Of a stretch of 64,000 nt of DNA, positions 27,460 through 36,370 are shown piece by piece. The position numbers and the translations under genes are program-made. The stretch is from contig NZ_UGGU01000003.1 in the NCBI RefSeq assembly GCF_900450765.1, forward strand, positions 1,116,001 to 1,180,000. The letters run 5' to 3'. Source of the stretch: Fusobacterium necrogenes. GTDB lineage: Bacteria; Fusobacteriota; Fusobacteriia; Fusobacteriales; Fusobacteriaceae. Positions within the stretch are counted from its first letter, which is position 1. Every line of letters starts with the position of its first letter. The notes below the pieces were generated by a model. It was not told the DNA's origin, searched no databases, and worked only from the letters and a program-made list of their open reading frames with translations.

Positions 27460-29190
27460 ATGGGAAAAAATTATTTAGATTATTACAAAATGTGGTTAGA
27501 ATCAAAAAATATAACTGAAAAAGATAGAAAAGAACTTTTAGAAATAAGAGATGATGATAAAGAGATTGAAAATAGATTTTATACAGATTTAAGTTTTGGA
27601 ACTGCTGGAATGAGAGGGGTAAGAGGAGTAGGAAGAAATAGAATCAATAACTACAATATCAGAAAAGCTACTCAAGGACTAGCTAACTATATTCTAGCAA
27701 CAACTGGAGAAGAGGGAGCAAAAAGAGGAGTAGCAATAGCTTATGATTGTAGAATAGGTTCTACTGAATACGCTTTAAATACAGCTCTTGTACTTGCAGG
27801 AAATGGAATAAAGGCATATCTATTTGAATCTCTAAGATCAACACCAGAGTTATCATTTGCAACTAGAGAGTTAAAAGCTCAAGCAGGGGTAATGGTAACA
27901 GCTTCTCACAATCCCCAAGAGTACAATGGATATAAAGTATATTGGGAAGATGGGGCTCAAATAGTTGAACCACAAGCTAGTGGAGTAGTAAATGCTGTAA
28001 ACTCAGTAGATATTTTCAATGATATAAAAATGATAAGTGAAGAGGAAGCAAAAGCTAAAGGACTATTAGAATATATAGGAAAAGCAGTAGATGATAGATT
28101 TATAGAAGAGGTAGAAAAACAAGCTATAAATACAGATTTACCAAATAAAAAAGATTTTAAAATAGTTTATTCTCCACTACATGGAACAGGAAGAGTAGCT
28201 GTTCAAAGAGTTTTAAAAGAGATGGGATATGAGTCTGTATACACAGTGCCTGAGCAAGAGATGCCAGATGGAATGTTCCCAACTTGTTCATATGCTAACC
28301 CTGAAGATAAATCAGTATTTAAATTAAGTACAGAGTTAGCTGATAAAATAGGAGCAAATATCTGTTTAGCTAATGACCCAGATGCTGATAGAACAGGTAT
28401 AGCTATAAAAGATGACAATGAAAATTGGTACTATCCTAATGGAAACCAATTGGGAATCTTATTGATGAACTATCTATTAGAGATGAATAAAAATCTTCCA
28501 GCTAATGGAGCAGTAATATCTACAATAGTTTCTACTCCTATGCTAGATGTAATAGCTAAAGATAAGAATGTAAAATTATATAGAACTTTAACAGGATTTA
28601 AATATATAGGAGAAAAGATTAGACAGTTTGAAAATAAAGAGTTAGATGGTACATATCTATTTGGATTTGAAGAGTCTATTGGATACCTAGTAGGAACACA
28701 TGTAAGAGATAAGGATGCTGTAGTATCTTCACTGTTAATTACAGAGATGGCATGTTACTATGACAGTATAGGTTCTACTCTTTATAAAGAGTTAAATAAA
28801 CTATATGAAAAATATGGTTGGTATAAGGAAGAGACAGTTTCTATAACTAAGACAGGAAAATCTGGATTGGAAGAGATTGGAAAAATAATGAAAAATATGA
28901 GAGAGAAAGAGCATACAGTAATCTGTGGTGAAAAAGTAGTAGTGTGTAGAGATTATAAATTACAAGTAGAAAAAGATTGTGTAACAGGGGAAACTAGAAA
29001 AATAGATTTACCAAAATCTGATGTTATCCAATTTGTATTAGAAGATAAAACTTATATTACTGTTAGACCATCAGGAACAGAACCAAAAATCAAATACTAT
29101 CTATGTGTAGTAGCTTCTGGAGATAAGGAAGCAGATGAAAAGCTAGCATATGTAAAAGCTGAGTTTTTAAAATATGTAGATGCTCTATAA
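27460..29190 (+). CDS. Phosphoglucomutase / phosphomannomutase (alpha-D-phosphohexomutase)
   Basis: A 576-residue four-domain phosphohexomutase. The phosphoserine loop TASHNP has Ser149, the magnesium loop is DPDADRTG near 306-313, the sugar-binding loop is GFEESIGY near 402-409, and the phosphate-binding RPSGTEPKIKYY is near 538-549. It interconverts glucose-1-phosphate and glucose-6-phosphate (the PgcA type of Firmicutes), which would link glycolysis to the glycogen genes at the right end of the window. The start has GGAGG 6 nt upstream. It leads an operon with hemW, yggS, sepF and a PP-loop gene. Confidence 0.93.
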   Translation: MGKNYLDYYKMWLESKNITEKDRKELLEIRDDDKEIENRFYTDLSFGTAGMRGVRGVGRNRINNYNIRKATQGLANYILATTGEEGAKRGVAIAYDCRIGSTEYALNTALVLAGNGIKAYLFESLRSTPELSFATRELKAQAGVMVTASHNPQEYNGYKVYWEDGAQIVEPQASGVVNAVNSVDIFNDIKMISEEEAKAKGLLEYIGKAVDDRFIEEVEKQAINTDLPNKKDFKIVYSPLHGTGRVAVQRVLKEMGYESVYTVPEQEMPDGMFPTCSYANPEDKSVFKLSTELADKIGANICLANDPDADRTGIAIKDDNENWYYPNGNQLGILLMNYLLEMNKNLPANGAVISTIVSTPMLDVIAKDKNVKLYRTLTGFKYIGEKIRQFENKELDGTYLFGFEESIGYLVGTHVRDKDAVVSSLLITEMACYYDSIGSTLYKELNKLYEKYGWYKEETVSITKTGKSGLEEIGKIMKNMREKEHTVICGEKVVVCRDYKLQVEKDCVTGETRKIDLPKSDVIQFVLEDKTYITVRPSGTEPKIKYYLCVVASGDKEADEKLAYVKAEFLKYVDAL

Positions 29191-29210
29191 GAGGTAATAC
29201 AGGAGGAAAA

Positions 29211-30287
29211 ATGGTAGATGGAATATATATACATATTCCTTTCTGCATGAATAAGTGTAACTACTGTGATTTTTTATCTTTTAAGTCTAATGAAGAAGAG
29301 AGAAAAAAATATGTAGATTACATTTTAAAAGAGATAGACTTATATCCTAAATATGAGTATGATACAGTTTATTTTGGAGGGGGAACTCCCTCCCTTTTAA
29401 ATTGTAAAGATGTAGAGAGGATAATAAAAAAATTAAATATAAAAGCTGGGGCAGAGATTACTTTAGAAGTAAATCCTAAAACTGTAAATTTAGAAAAGTT
29501 AAAAGGCTTTAAAAAAGCTGGAATAAATAGAGTGAGCATAGGAATGCAGACATTTGATGAAAAAATGTTACAAGTTTTGGGAAGAATGCATAACTCCAAT
29601 GAAGGTATTGAAACTTATTATCAAGCTAGAGAGGCTGGTTTTGATAATATTAGCTTAGATTTAATGTTTTCACTCCCTAATCAAAGCATAGAAAAAGTAA
29701 AACAGGATTTAGAAAGATTGTTAGAGTTAAGACCTGAACATTTTTCTATATACTCACTTATTTGGGAAGAGGGGACAGCTTTTTTTAAAAAATTAGAAGA
29801 GGGAGTATATAGAGAAACTGATAATGATTTAGAAGCTCAGATGTTTGAATATATAATAGATAGAGCTACTGAAGCTGGATATATTCACTATGAGATATCT
29901 AACTTTTGTTTACCTAGCAAAGAGGCAAGACATAATTCAAAATATTGGGAAAATAGAGAGTATTTAGGTATTGGATTGGGGGCTTCTGGTTATATTGGAG
30001 TAAAAAGATATAAAAATCAGGTGCAATTTTCTAAATATTATGATAATATAGAAAGAGGAATATTACCTATATTAGAAGAGGAGATAGTAACTGCTGAAAC
30101 TAAAGAGGAATATAAGTATATGTTAGGTTTTAGATTGCTCAATAAAGGTGTGATTCCTAGTGGAAAATATTTAGAAAAATGTATCTCATTAGAAGAGCAA
30201 GGTTTTCTAAAAAGGAGTGGAGAAGCTTATATTTTAACTAGAAAAGGAATAATGCTTGCTAATGATGTTTTAGATAAGTTTATTTAA
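29211..30287 (+). CDS. hemW: HemW-type radical SAM protein (heme chaperone family)
   Basis: A 358-residue radical SAM protein of the HemN/HemW family. The cluster motif is at Cys12, Cys16 and Cys19 (CMNKCNYC), followed by YFGGGTPSLL and SIGMQTFDEKML. The C-terminal winged region includes HYEISNFCLPSKEARHNSKYW. HemW proteins share HemN's fold but lack coproporphyrinogen oxidase activity; they bind heme and pass it to acceptors. The conserved Cys/His in the sequence fits HemW better than HemN. GGAGG precedes the ATG; the stop abuts the next gene. Confidence 0.88.
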   Translation: MVDGIYIHIPFCMNKCNYCDFLSFKSNEEERKKYVDYILKEIDLYPKYEYDTVYFGGGTPSLLNCKDVERIIKKLNIKAGAEITLEVNPKTVNLEKLKGFKKAGINRVSIGMQTFDEKMLQVLGRMHNSNEGIETYYQAREAGFDNISLDLMFSLPNQSIEKVKQDLERLLELRPEHFSIYSLIWEEGTAFFKKLEEGVYRETDNDLEAQMFEYIIDRATEAGYIHYEISNFCLPSKEARHNSKYWENREYLGIGLGASGYIGVKRYKNQVQFSKYYDNIERGILPILEEEIVTAETKEEYKYMLGFRLLNKGVIPSGKYLEKCISLEEQGFLKRSGEAYILTRKGIMLANDVLDKFI

Positions 30288-30302
30288 ATGGAGTTGAGAA
30301 GA

Positions 30303-30980
30303 ATGAGTAACATAAAAAATAATATTGAAGAGATTCAAAAAGATATAAAAGATTACTCTATTTATCCTGAAAAAGTAAAGTTTACAGCTGTAACAAAATA
30401 TGTAGATGCTGAAGTTATGAATAGTATATTAGATTGTGGAGTAAAAGTTTTTGGAGAGAACAAAGCCCAAGTTATCAAAGAGAAGTATGAAAAATATTTT
30501 TCTGAGGGAAGAAAAGATATAGAGTGGCATTTTATAGGTAATCTTCAAAAAAATAAGGTAAAATATATAGCTCCTTTTGTAAAGCTTATACACTCTGTAA
30601 ATAAACTATCTCTTGCTCAAGAAATAGATAAGAAAGCACTACAAAATAATAGAGTGATAGATGTACTTTTAGAAATAAATATTGCTGGAGAAGAGAGTAA
30701 AGAGGGGTATGAATTAGAAGAGTTATACAAAGAATTACCTCAACTTTTAGAATTAAAAAATATAAATATAATAGGCCTTATGACTATGGCTCCTTTTGTA
30801 GATGATGAGGCTCTTGTTAGAGGTGTATTTAGAAGGCTTAGAGAGATTAAAGATGAGTTAAATGAAAAGACTTTCAATGGGAAACTTACAGAGCTTTCAA
30901 TGGGAATGACAAATGATTATAAGATAGCATTAGAAGAGGGAGCTACTATTATAAGAGTAGGAAGAAAAATATATAAATAA
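30303..30980 (+). CDS. YggS-family PLP homeostasis protein
   Basis: A 225-residue PLP-binding protein of the YggS/YlmE/PLPBP family. Lys32 in AVTKY is the PLP Schiff-base lysine, followed by FGENKAQ, WHFIGNLQKNKVK, LGLMTMAP-like sequence and the C-terminal LSMGMTNDYKIALEEGATIIRVG. It buffers pyridoxal phosphate and has no enzyme activity. I prefer the ATG at 30303, which has GGAG 9 nt upstream, over the ATG at 30288, which abuts the hemW stop without a site. yggS next to sepF is the same order as ylmE-ylmF in Firmicutes. Confidence 0.93.
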   Translation: MSNIKNNIEEIQKDIKDYSIYPEKVKFTAVTKYVDAEVMNSILDCGVKVFGENKAQVIKEKYEKYFSEGRKDIEWHFIGNLQKNKVKYIAPFVKLIHSVNKLSLAQEIDKKALQNNRVIDVLLEINIAGEESKEGYELEELYKELPQLLELKNINIIGLMTMAPFVDDEALVRGVFRRLREIKDELNEKTFNGKLTELSMGMTNDYKIALEEGATIIRVGRKIYK

Positions 30981-30995
30981 TTAGGAGGAATAAAA

Positions 30996-31514
30996 ATGAA
31001 TAAAAACCCAATAGATAAGATAAAAGTATTATTTGGATTAGATAATCCAGATGGAGCTGGGACAGATACCGATATAGATTTTGAAGATACTGGAATCACT
31101 GATATCGAAATAATGGAAGAAAGAAAAGAACAAGATTCTATTCCAGCTAATTCACAGATACAAAATTCAAATAAACAAAATTCTAAAAAACAAATTTCGT
31201 CATTAGAAGCTGAATTGGGTGGAAGTAACTATCAAACTATATTCTTAGATCCCAAAACTTACTCTGACTGCAAAAAAATAGTAGATTATATAAGAGCCGA
31301 TAAAATGGTTACTCTTAATTTGGAATATTTAGATGAATTAACAGCAGTAAGACTTATGAACTTTATATCTGGAGCTATGACTGTAAAGGAAGCAACTTAT
31401 CTTATGATAAGCAAAAAAGTTTATACAGTTGTTCCAAAAAGTATGAAAGTATACTATGAAGACAAAAAAATAATAATTCCTAAAATCTTTAAAGGATTTG
31501 GAGAAGAGAGGTAA
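30996..31514 (+). CDS. sepF: Cell division protein SepF
   Basis: A 172-residue SepF: a short amphipathic N-terminus (MNKNPIDKIKVLFG), an acidic low-complexity linker (about 20-75), and the SepF core with FLDPKTYSDCKKIVDYI near 83-99 and FISGAMTVKEATYLMISKKV near 122-141. SepF tethers FtsZ rings to the membrane in bacteria and archaea lacking FtsA/ZipA or together with FtsA. GGAGG lies 7 nt before the ATG; it sits in the yggS-sepF cluster. Confidence 0.93.
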   Translation: MNKNPIDKIKVLFGLDNPDGAGTDTDIDFEDTGITDIEIMEERKEQDSIPANSQIQNSNKQNSKKQISSLEAELGGSNYQTIFLDPKTYSDCKKIVDYIRADKMVTLNLEYLDELTAVRLMNFISGAMTVKEATYLMISKKVYTVVPKSMKVYYEDKKIIIPKIFKGFGEER

Positions 31515-31516
31515 TT

Positions 31517-32518
31517 GTGAAAAAAAGAAAAAAAGCACTAGCACTATTTTCTGGTGGATTAGATAGCGCTTTAGCTATAAAACTTATGAAAGATCAAGGC
31601 GTGGAAGTAATTCCTTTAAATTTTGTATCCCATTTTTTTGGTGGAAAAAATGAAAAAGCTGAGAAAATGGCAGAGCAATTAGGAGTGAAAATAGAATATG
31701 TACATTTTGAAAAAAAACATACAGAGGTTGTAAAAAATCCAATATATGGTAGAGGAAAAAATATGAATCCATGTATAGATTGTCACTCTCTTATGTTTAA
31801 GGTTGCAGGAGAGCTATTAGAAAAATATGATGCAGACTTTGTAATTTCTGGAGAAGTGCTGGGGCAAAGACCTATGTCTCAAAACTCAGCTGCGTTAGAA
31901 AAAGTAAAAAAACTTTCTGGGATGGATGAATTAATAGTAAGACCTCTATCTGCTAGATTATTACCACCAAGTAAACCAGAGTTGGAAGGATGGATAGATA
32001 GAGAAAAACTTTTAGATATTCAAGGGAGAAGTAGACATATCCAAATGGAATTAATGAAAAAATATGGTTTAGTGGAATATCCTAGTCCAGGTGGAGGTTG
32101 TCTATTGACAGATCCAGCTTTTTCTGATAGACTATCTATATTGGAAAAAGATGGTTATCTTGAAGAGGAATACTCTTTTCTTTTCCATCTAATAAAGAAA
32201 AGTAGATTTTATAGATTAGAAAAAGGAAAATATTTATTTGTAGGAAGAGACCAAGAGGGAAATGAGAGAATAGCTAGCTATAAAGAGTTAGGAAGTTTTT
32301 ATCTGTGTGGACATAGGGTTCCAGGACCACATATGTTAGGTTTTGGAGAGTTTAATGATGAGGATATAAACTTAGTAAAAGAGCTATTTTCAAGATATTC
32401 TAAATGTAAAGGTAAAGAGGAGATAGAGGTAAGAATTAATGGACAGATCTCTAAAGTACCAGTAGTAGATGTAGAAAAAGTAGAAGAGTTTATGAAAAAA
32501 TATCAAATAGTAGGATAG
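31517..32518 (+). CDS. PP-loop ATPase, tRNA thiolation-like (ThiI/MnmA-related)
   Basis: A 333-residue protein with the ATP-pyrophosphatase motif SGGLDS at 12-17, a Cys pair NPCIDCH at 86 and 89, and a further GGGCLLTDPAF motif near 206. These features resemble the adenylation domain of tRNA thiouridine synthases. From about residue 245 the sequence (YLFVGRDQEGNERI, HRVPGPHMLGFGE, RYSKCKG) resembles the NFACT-R/DUF814 RNA-binding domain, which would give it RNA affinity. It lacks the THUMP and rhodanese domains of classical ThiI. Activity is inferred, not known. It starts with GTG at 31517, 2 nt after sepF, and ends its operon. Confidence 0.75.
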   Translation: MKKRKKALALFSGGLDSALAIKLMKDQGVEVIPLNFVSHFFGGKNEKAEKMAEQLGVKIEYVHFEKKHTEVVKNPIYGRGKNMNPCIDCHSLMFKVAGELLEKYDADFVISGEVLGQRPMSQNSAALEKVKKLSGMDELIVRPLSARLLPPSKPELEGWIDREKLLDIQGRSRHIQMELMKKYGLVEYPSPGGGCLLTDPAFSDRLSILEKDGYLEEEYSFLFHLIKKSRFYRLEKGKYLFVGRDQEGNERIASYKELGSFYLCGHRVPGPHMLGFGEFNDEDINLVKELFSRYSKCKGKEEIEVRINGQISKVPVVDVEKVEEFMKKYQIVG

Positions 32519-32548
32519 TAGAATTGTAGTAAAATATATAAAGTAAGG

Positions 32549-32623
32549 CGACTGAATTAATTTAATTTGGAGTTATTCTTTTTATAGGACAATTCTAAGA
32601 TTATTTATTTTAGTCGTTTTTTT
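32549..32623 (+). terminator. Structured terminator after the PP-loop gene
   Basis: CGACT (32549-32553) pairs with AGTCG (32612-32616) over a long AT-rich extension. An inner hairpin (TTGGAGTT with AATTCTAA, G-U pairs allowed) sits between them, and TTTTTTT follows. It could also act as an attenuator for the symporter gene 34 bp downstream. Confidence 0.5.
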
Positions 32624-32656
32624 ATTATAATAATATTTAGTAAGGAGAAAAATTTT

Positions 32657-33991
32657 ATGAATTGGTTTGAAAACTTAGTAAACATAATCAATGGAATTAT
32701 GTGGAACAAAAATTTATTAGTAATACTTTTAGTGGTAAGTGGAATTATTTTTACTATTAGAACAAGGGGAGTACAATTTAGATTATTTGCTCATATGTGC
32801 CAACTTTTAACTGAAAAATCTAAGGTGGGAAAAGATGATGTTTCTTCATTCCAAGCTTTCTGTATAAGTACAGCGTCGAGAGTAGGAGTAGGAAATCTTG
32901 CTGGAGTAGTAGCAGCTGTATCAGTAGGGGGACCTGGTTCTGTATTTTGGATGTGGGTAGTGGCTTTACTTAATTCAGCAACAGCTTTTATCGAGTCAAC
33001 TATAGCTATACTATATAGAGAAAAAGATCCAAAAGGAGGATATAGAGGAGGAGCACCATATTTTTTAACAAAAGGACTTAATCAAAAGTGGTTAGGAGTA
33101 CTGTTTGTAATTTTTGCTCTTATTTGCTGGGGAGGAGTTTTCCAAGTAATTTCAAACTCTGTTACAGAATCTTTTAATACAGCTTTTGGAATTAACACAA
33201 ATATGACTTCTTTGATTTTAGTAGTGTTGTCTGCTGGAGTACTTTTTGGAAATAGAAATAAAATAGTAAAAGTTTTAGATAAGATGGTTCCTTTTATGGC
33301 AGCTTTATATTTAATAGTTGTTTTTTATATAATTGTAAAAAATATAGGACTTATGGGTACAACTATGGTAGATATATTTGAACATGCATTTGGAGTTAAA
33401 CAATTTTTAGGAGGAACATTTGGTAGTGTTGTTATGGAAGGAGTAAAGAGAGGACTTTTCTCTAATGAAGCAGGGTCTGGTTCTGCTCCATGTGCAGCAG
33501 CAGCAGCAGAAGTGGAACATCCAGCCAAACAAGGATTAATTCAAGCTCTAGGAGTATTAGTAGATACAGTTGTAATTTGTAGTGCTACAGCTTTTGTTAT
33601 TTTATTATCTAATGGACACGTACAAGAGGGATTAGGTGGAATGACTTTATTACAAGAAGCTTTTAGATACCATGTAGGAGAGTGGGGAGTTGTTTTTACA
33701 GCGGTAATTTTATTCCTTTTCTCATTTAGTACAATTTTAGGTATTAGTTTCTATGCAAAACCTAATTTATATTTTCTCTGTGAAAAAGAATGGCCGCAAG
33801 AAGCTTTTAAAATATTTACACTGATTATGTTATACTGGGGAGGAGTTAGACAAAACTTCTTAGTATGGAGTTTAGCTGATTTAGGATTAGGACTTATGAC
33901 AATAGTAAATATGATTGGAGTATTTCCTCTAGTTTCAAAAGCTCTTGAGAGTTTAAAAGATTACGAAGTTAAATATTTTAAAAATAATTAA
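32657..33991 (+). CDS. Sodium:alanine/glycine symporter (AGCS family)
   Basis: A 444-residue AGCS transporter with about 11 membrane helices. It shows the family signatures RVGVGNLAGVVAAVSVGGPG near 75-94, NSATAFIESTIAILYREKD near 107-125 and GLFSNEAGSGSAPCAAAAA near 265-283. It imports alanine or glycine with Na+, fitting the amino-acid-fermenting lifestyle of fusobacteria. AAGGAG lies 10 nt before the ATG. The region before it contains no recognisable glycine riboswitch. A bidirectional terminator follows. Confidence 0.93.
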   Translation: MNWFENLVNIINGIMWNKNLLVILLVVSGIIFTIRTRGVQFRLFAHMCQLLTEKSKVGKDDVSSFQAFCISTASRVGVGNLAGVVAAVSVGGPGSVFWMWVVALLNSATAFIESTIAILYREKDPKGGYRGGAPYFLTKGLNQKWLGVLFVIFALICWGGVFQVISNSVTESFNTAFGINTNMTSLILVVLSAGVLFGNRNKIVKVLDKMVPFMAALYLIVVFYIIVKNIGLMGTTMVDIFEHAFGVKQFLGGTFGSVVMEGVKRGLFSNEAGSGSAPCAAAAAEVEHPAKQGLIQALGVLVDTVVICSATAFVILLSNGHVQEGLGGMTLLQEAFRYHVGEWGVVFTAVILFLFSFSTILGISFYAKPNLYFLCEKEWPQEAFKIFTLIMLYWGGVRQNFLVWSLADLGLGLMTIVNMIGVFPLVSKALESLKDYEVKYFKNN

Positions 33992-34001
33992 TTTAAAAAA
34001 A

Positions 34002-34046
34002 GGAACTATTACAATAAAAATTTTGTAATAGTTCCATTATTTTTTA
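34002..34046. terminator. Bidirectional terminator
   Basis: GGAACTATTACAA (34002-34014) pairs perfectly with TTGTAATAGTTCC (34023-34035). T-runs lie on both sides in the appropriate strands, so it ends both the symporter gene and the converging lipase-like gene. Confidence 0.85.
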
Positions 34047-34107
34047 TTAACCTCTCTAGTTATTTAAATATTAAATTAACTAAAAAAATTTAAAAATCAT
34101 ATAATTT

Positions 34108-35628
34108 TTAATTATTAAAGATAAAAATATCATAAATATCCAAATTTCTATATGGACTTGGTAACTTAATCTTTACTTTTTCCCATAGTCTACTAAACTC
34201 TACTCTCCCCATATTTCTTATTCTAGTTACTATTTGTTTTTTATACAAAAGATTAACTCCACTACTACTTAATCCATTTAAAATATCATTTTGTAGTTCT
34301 TTAAAATTATTCTCATCTACACTTATCAATGAATAATAGTTAGCTAACAATCTCTTTTCTAAACAATACTCCATAGTAAATAATTTTCTTATAGAACTAG
34401 CAACAAAATCTAAATTCAATCTTAAAGTAAAATTTCCTTCACGTTCTCCTTCAGTTGCAATAAAGGGTAAAAAAACATTTTCAAAATGGTGGTTCTGTAT
34501 AGATTTAGTAAAAATTTTAAAATTATTAAAAAAAGAATTTTTTAAAATAACTCGTTTATTAAAATTCTCATCAACTAAATATGAAACTCCCAAATGCCTA
34601 AATAAAGAAAATGTCAAATCTTGTGAGTGTCCAAAATTAAATATATATTCTTTATAAACCACATTATCATTCACTCTCTTTATAAAATTTTCTGCTTTTT
34701 CTAATAACTCTCCCATATTTTCTAATTGAAATATCCTATCAAAGAAATTTTGTTTTAATATAAGACTTTTTCTTCTTTCGAGAGGTAATTTCATCATACA
34801 TTTTTCTAAATTTGTAGTTTTCAACAATCTTTTTATAAATCCTTCATCTATATCGAAAAATATAATTTCATCTTTCTCTACTAAAATTGTTTGTGTATCT
34901 TTTATTGCCTTTACTCTTTTCAATTCTTTAGCTAAAAACTCTAAATATGATTGATTAAATAAGGAAAATATTTCTCTTTCCTCTTTTTTTAAATCTGTTC
35001 TCTCCTTTAGTATTTTATCCAAATTTATATAGTCTAATACTGAAACAATTCCTTCTCTATTTATTCCTATTGCATTCCAAGTATATGTATATGGAATTAC
35101 ATTATACTTTCTATCAATAGAAAGAGCTACATATTGTGCTATTCCTCCTCCTAATGAGTGACCAGTTAAAGTTATACTCCTATGTGGAATTTTATCTATT
35201 TTTATTAGCTTTTGATAAACTTCAACCCCTTCATAAAATTGTTGTGGGATCTTTCCAAGTCCAATAGCTAAATCTGTTTCTATGAAATCTTTATAAGCAT
35301 CTTCTAAAGGAAATTTTTCACTTCCTCTATAAGCTACAACATAAGTCTCATCTTTTTCAAAAACTACTGAATAAAAACCTGAAGCTTCCTTTCCTGAAGA
35401 AGCCGTTCTATTATCTACATAGTAAATTTTCCAACTTTTCAAAATTTTTTTATAGTATTCATAAAATATCTTTCTATTCTTAGACAAAAAAATAGAGAAT
35501 GTCTCAGTTATAGAAGGGTTATTTTCAAAACTCTCAAATACCTCTTTGAGTGTTTTTCCACACTGACTTTTAGTAAAGTTATAATATGATAAAACACTTA
35601 AAAGTATATATTCCCTAACTGTTGTCAT
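34108..35628 (-). CDS. Class 3 lipase-like protein (Mbeg1/DUF2974-like)
   Basis: A 506-residue protein with an alpha/beta-hydrolase core. It has the oxyanion-type AYRGSE at 99-104 and the nucleophile elbow GHSLGG at 156-161 with Ser158. The rest is mostly helical and unrecognised. There is no signal peptide or membrane segment, so it would act in the cytoplasm. It resembles the class 3 lipase/DUF2974 (Mbeg1-like) family; acid and histidine partners are not certain. It is the last gene of the helicase-pgpH-ybeY-dgkA operon, 13 nt behind the DagK-PAP2 gene, which hints at phospholipid or acyl turnover, but the substrate is unknown. Confidence 0.7.
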   Translation of the reverse strand: MTTVREYILLSVLSYYNFTKSQCGKTLKEVFESFENNPSITETFSIFLSKNRKIFYEYYKKILKSWKIYYVDNRTASSGKEASGFYSVVFEKDETYVVAYRGSEKFPLEDAYKDFIETDLAIGLGKIPQQFYEGVEVYQKLIKIDKIPHRSITLTGHSLGGGIAQYVALSIDRKYNVIPYTYTWNAIGINREGIVSVLDYINLDKILKERTDLKKEEREIFSLFNQSYLEFLAKELKRVKAIKDTQTILVEKDEIIFFDIDEGFIKRLLKTTNLEKCMMKLPLERRKSLILKQNFFDRIFQLENMGELLEKAENFIKRVNDNVVYKEYIFNFGHSQDLTFSLFRHLGVSYLVDENFNKRVILKNSFFNNFKIFTKSIQNHHFENVFLPFIATEGEREGNFTLRLNLDFVASSIRKLFTMEYCLEKRLLANYYSLISVDENNFKELQNDILNGLSSSGVNLLYKKQIVTRIRNMGRVEFSRLWEKVKIKLPSPYRNLDIYDIFIFNN

Positions 35629-35641
35629 CTTCGCCTCCCTA

Positions 35642-36370
35642 TCATATTGCCACTAAAATCAAAATTAAATAAGTAATTGCCCAACCTAAAAAAGCACCTA
35701 TTAAAGTTTCGAAAAATGTATGTATCTTTCCTTCAATTCTAGAATGAATAACAAGTACAGTTAAAATAAAAGTTAGAAAAAATATTTTAGGATTATCTGT
35801 AAGAGCAGTTACTAAAGTTAATATAGAAGTAGCTAATGCACTATGTCCACTAGGAAATCCTCCCCTCAAAGCTGTTCCTTTTCCAGTTATAGCTTTTATA
35901 CATATAACAACAACTACTATTAATACAAAAATAGATAAAACAGTATGTTGATATGAGGCCTTCAAAAAAGAAAAAGCTTCTTTCATATTCAATATTATTC
36001 TCTTTTCAAAGACTATATACCCTACAAAAAGTGCGTTAATAGCTGTTATTAATACTGCACCAGCTGCTATATCTTTTGCTCTTTTTGCTAGTGGATGATA
36101 TTTTTCTGTAACCATATCTACACAACTCTCAATAGCTGTATTAAAAAGTTCAGCTAACCATATTAATGCAACACTGATAATTATAGCTATAGCATCATAT
36201 TTCCCTATATCCAAAAAAAGAGAAAAAATAAATACTATAATTGTGCAAAAACAATGAAATTTCATGTGTCTTTCTGTTCGAATGGTTTCAAATATTCCTT
36301 CAAAAGCTACGTTAAATTTCTCAGTAATTCCAATATTTTTCCATTTATTTCTCTCTTCCATTATCATCAC
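35642..36370 (-). CDS. DagK-type lipid kinase fused to a PAP2 phosphatase
   Basis: A 242-residue membrane protein of two parts. Residues about 14-120 are a small diacylglycerol/undecaprenol kinase (three helices, with LAELFNTAIESCVDMV and HPLAKRAKDIAAGAVL). Residues about 130-242 carry PAP2 phosphatase motifs: KGTALRGGFPSGHSA near 165-179 and SRIEGKIHTFFETLIGA near 210-226. The two halves have opposite reactions (lipid phosphorylation and dephosphorylation), so the protein may cycle undecaprenol and its phosphates. Its start overlaps the ybeY stop by 4 nt; ybeY next to dgkA is conserved in Firmicutes. Confidence 0.88.
   Translation of the reverse strand: MMIMEERNKWKNIGITEKFNVAFEGIFETIRTERHMKFHCFCTIIVFIFSLFLDIGKYDAIAIIISVALIWLAELFNTAIESCVDMVTEKYHPLAKRAKDIAAGAVLITAINALFVGYIVFEKRIILNMKEAFSFLKASYQHTVLSIFVLIVVVVICIKAITGKGTALRGGFPSGHSALATSILTLVTALTDNPKIFFLTFILTVLVIHSRIEGKIHTFFETLIGAFLGWAITYLILILVAI

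Noticed and set aside
30288-30302. ATG at 30288 as the yggS start
   Set aside because: No ribosome-binding site precedes it; GGAG lies after it, 9 nt before the ATG at 30303.
32519-32656. Possible glycine riboswitch before the AGCS symporter
   Set aside because: Fusobacterial AGCS genes can have a tandem glycine riboswitch, but the conserved glycine aptamer core sequences are absent and the region is too short.
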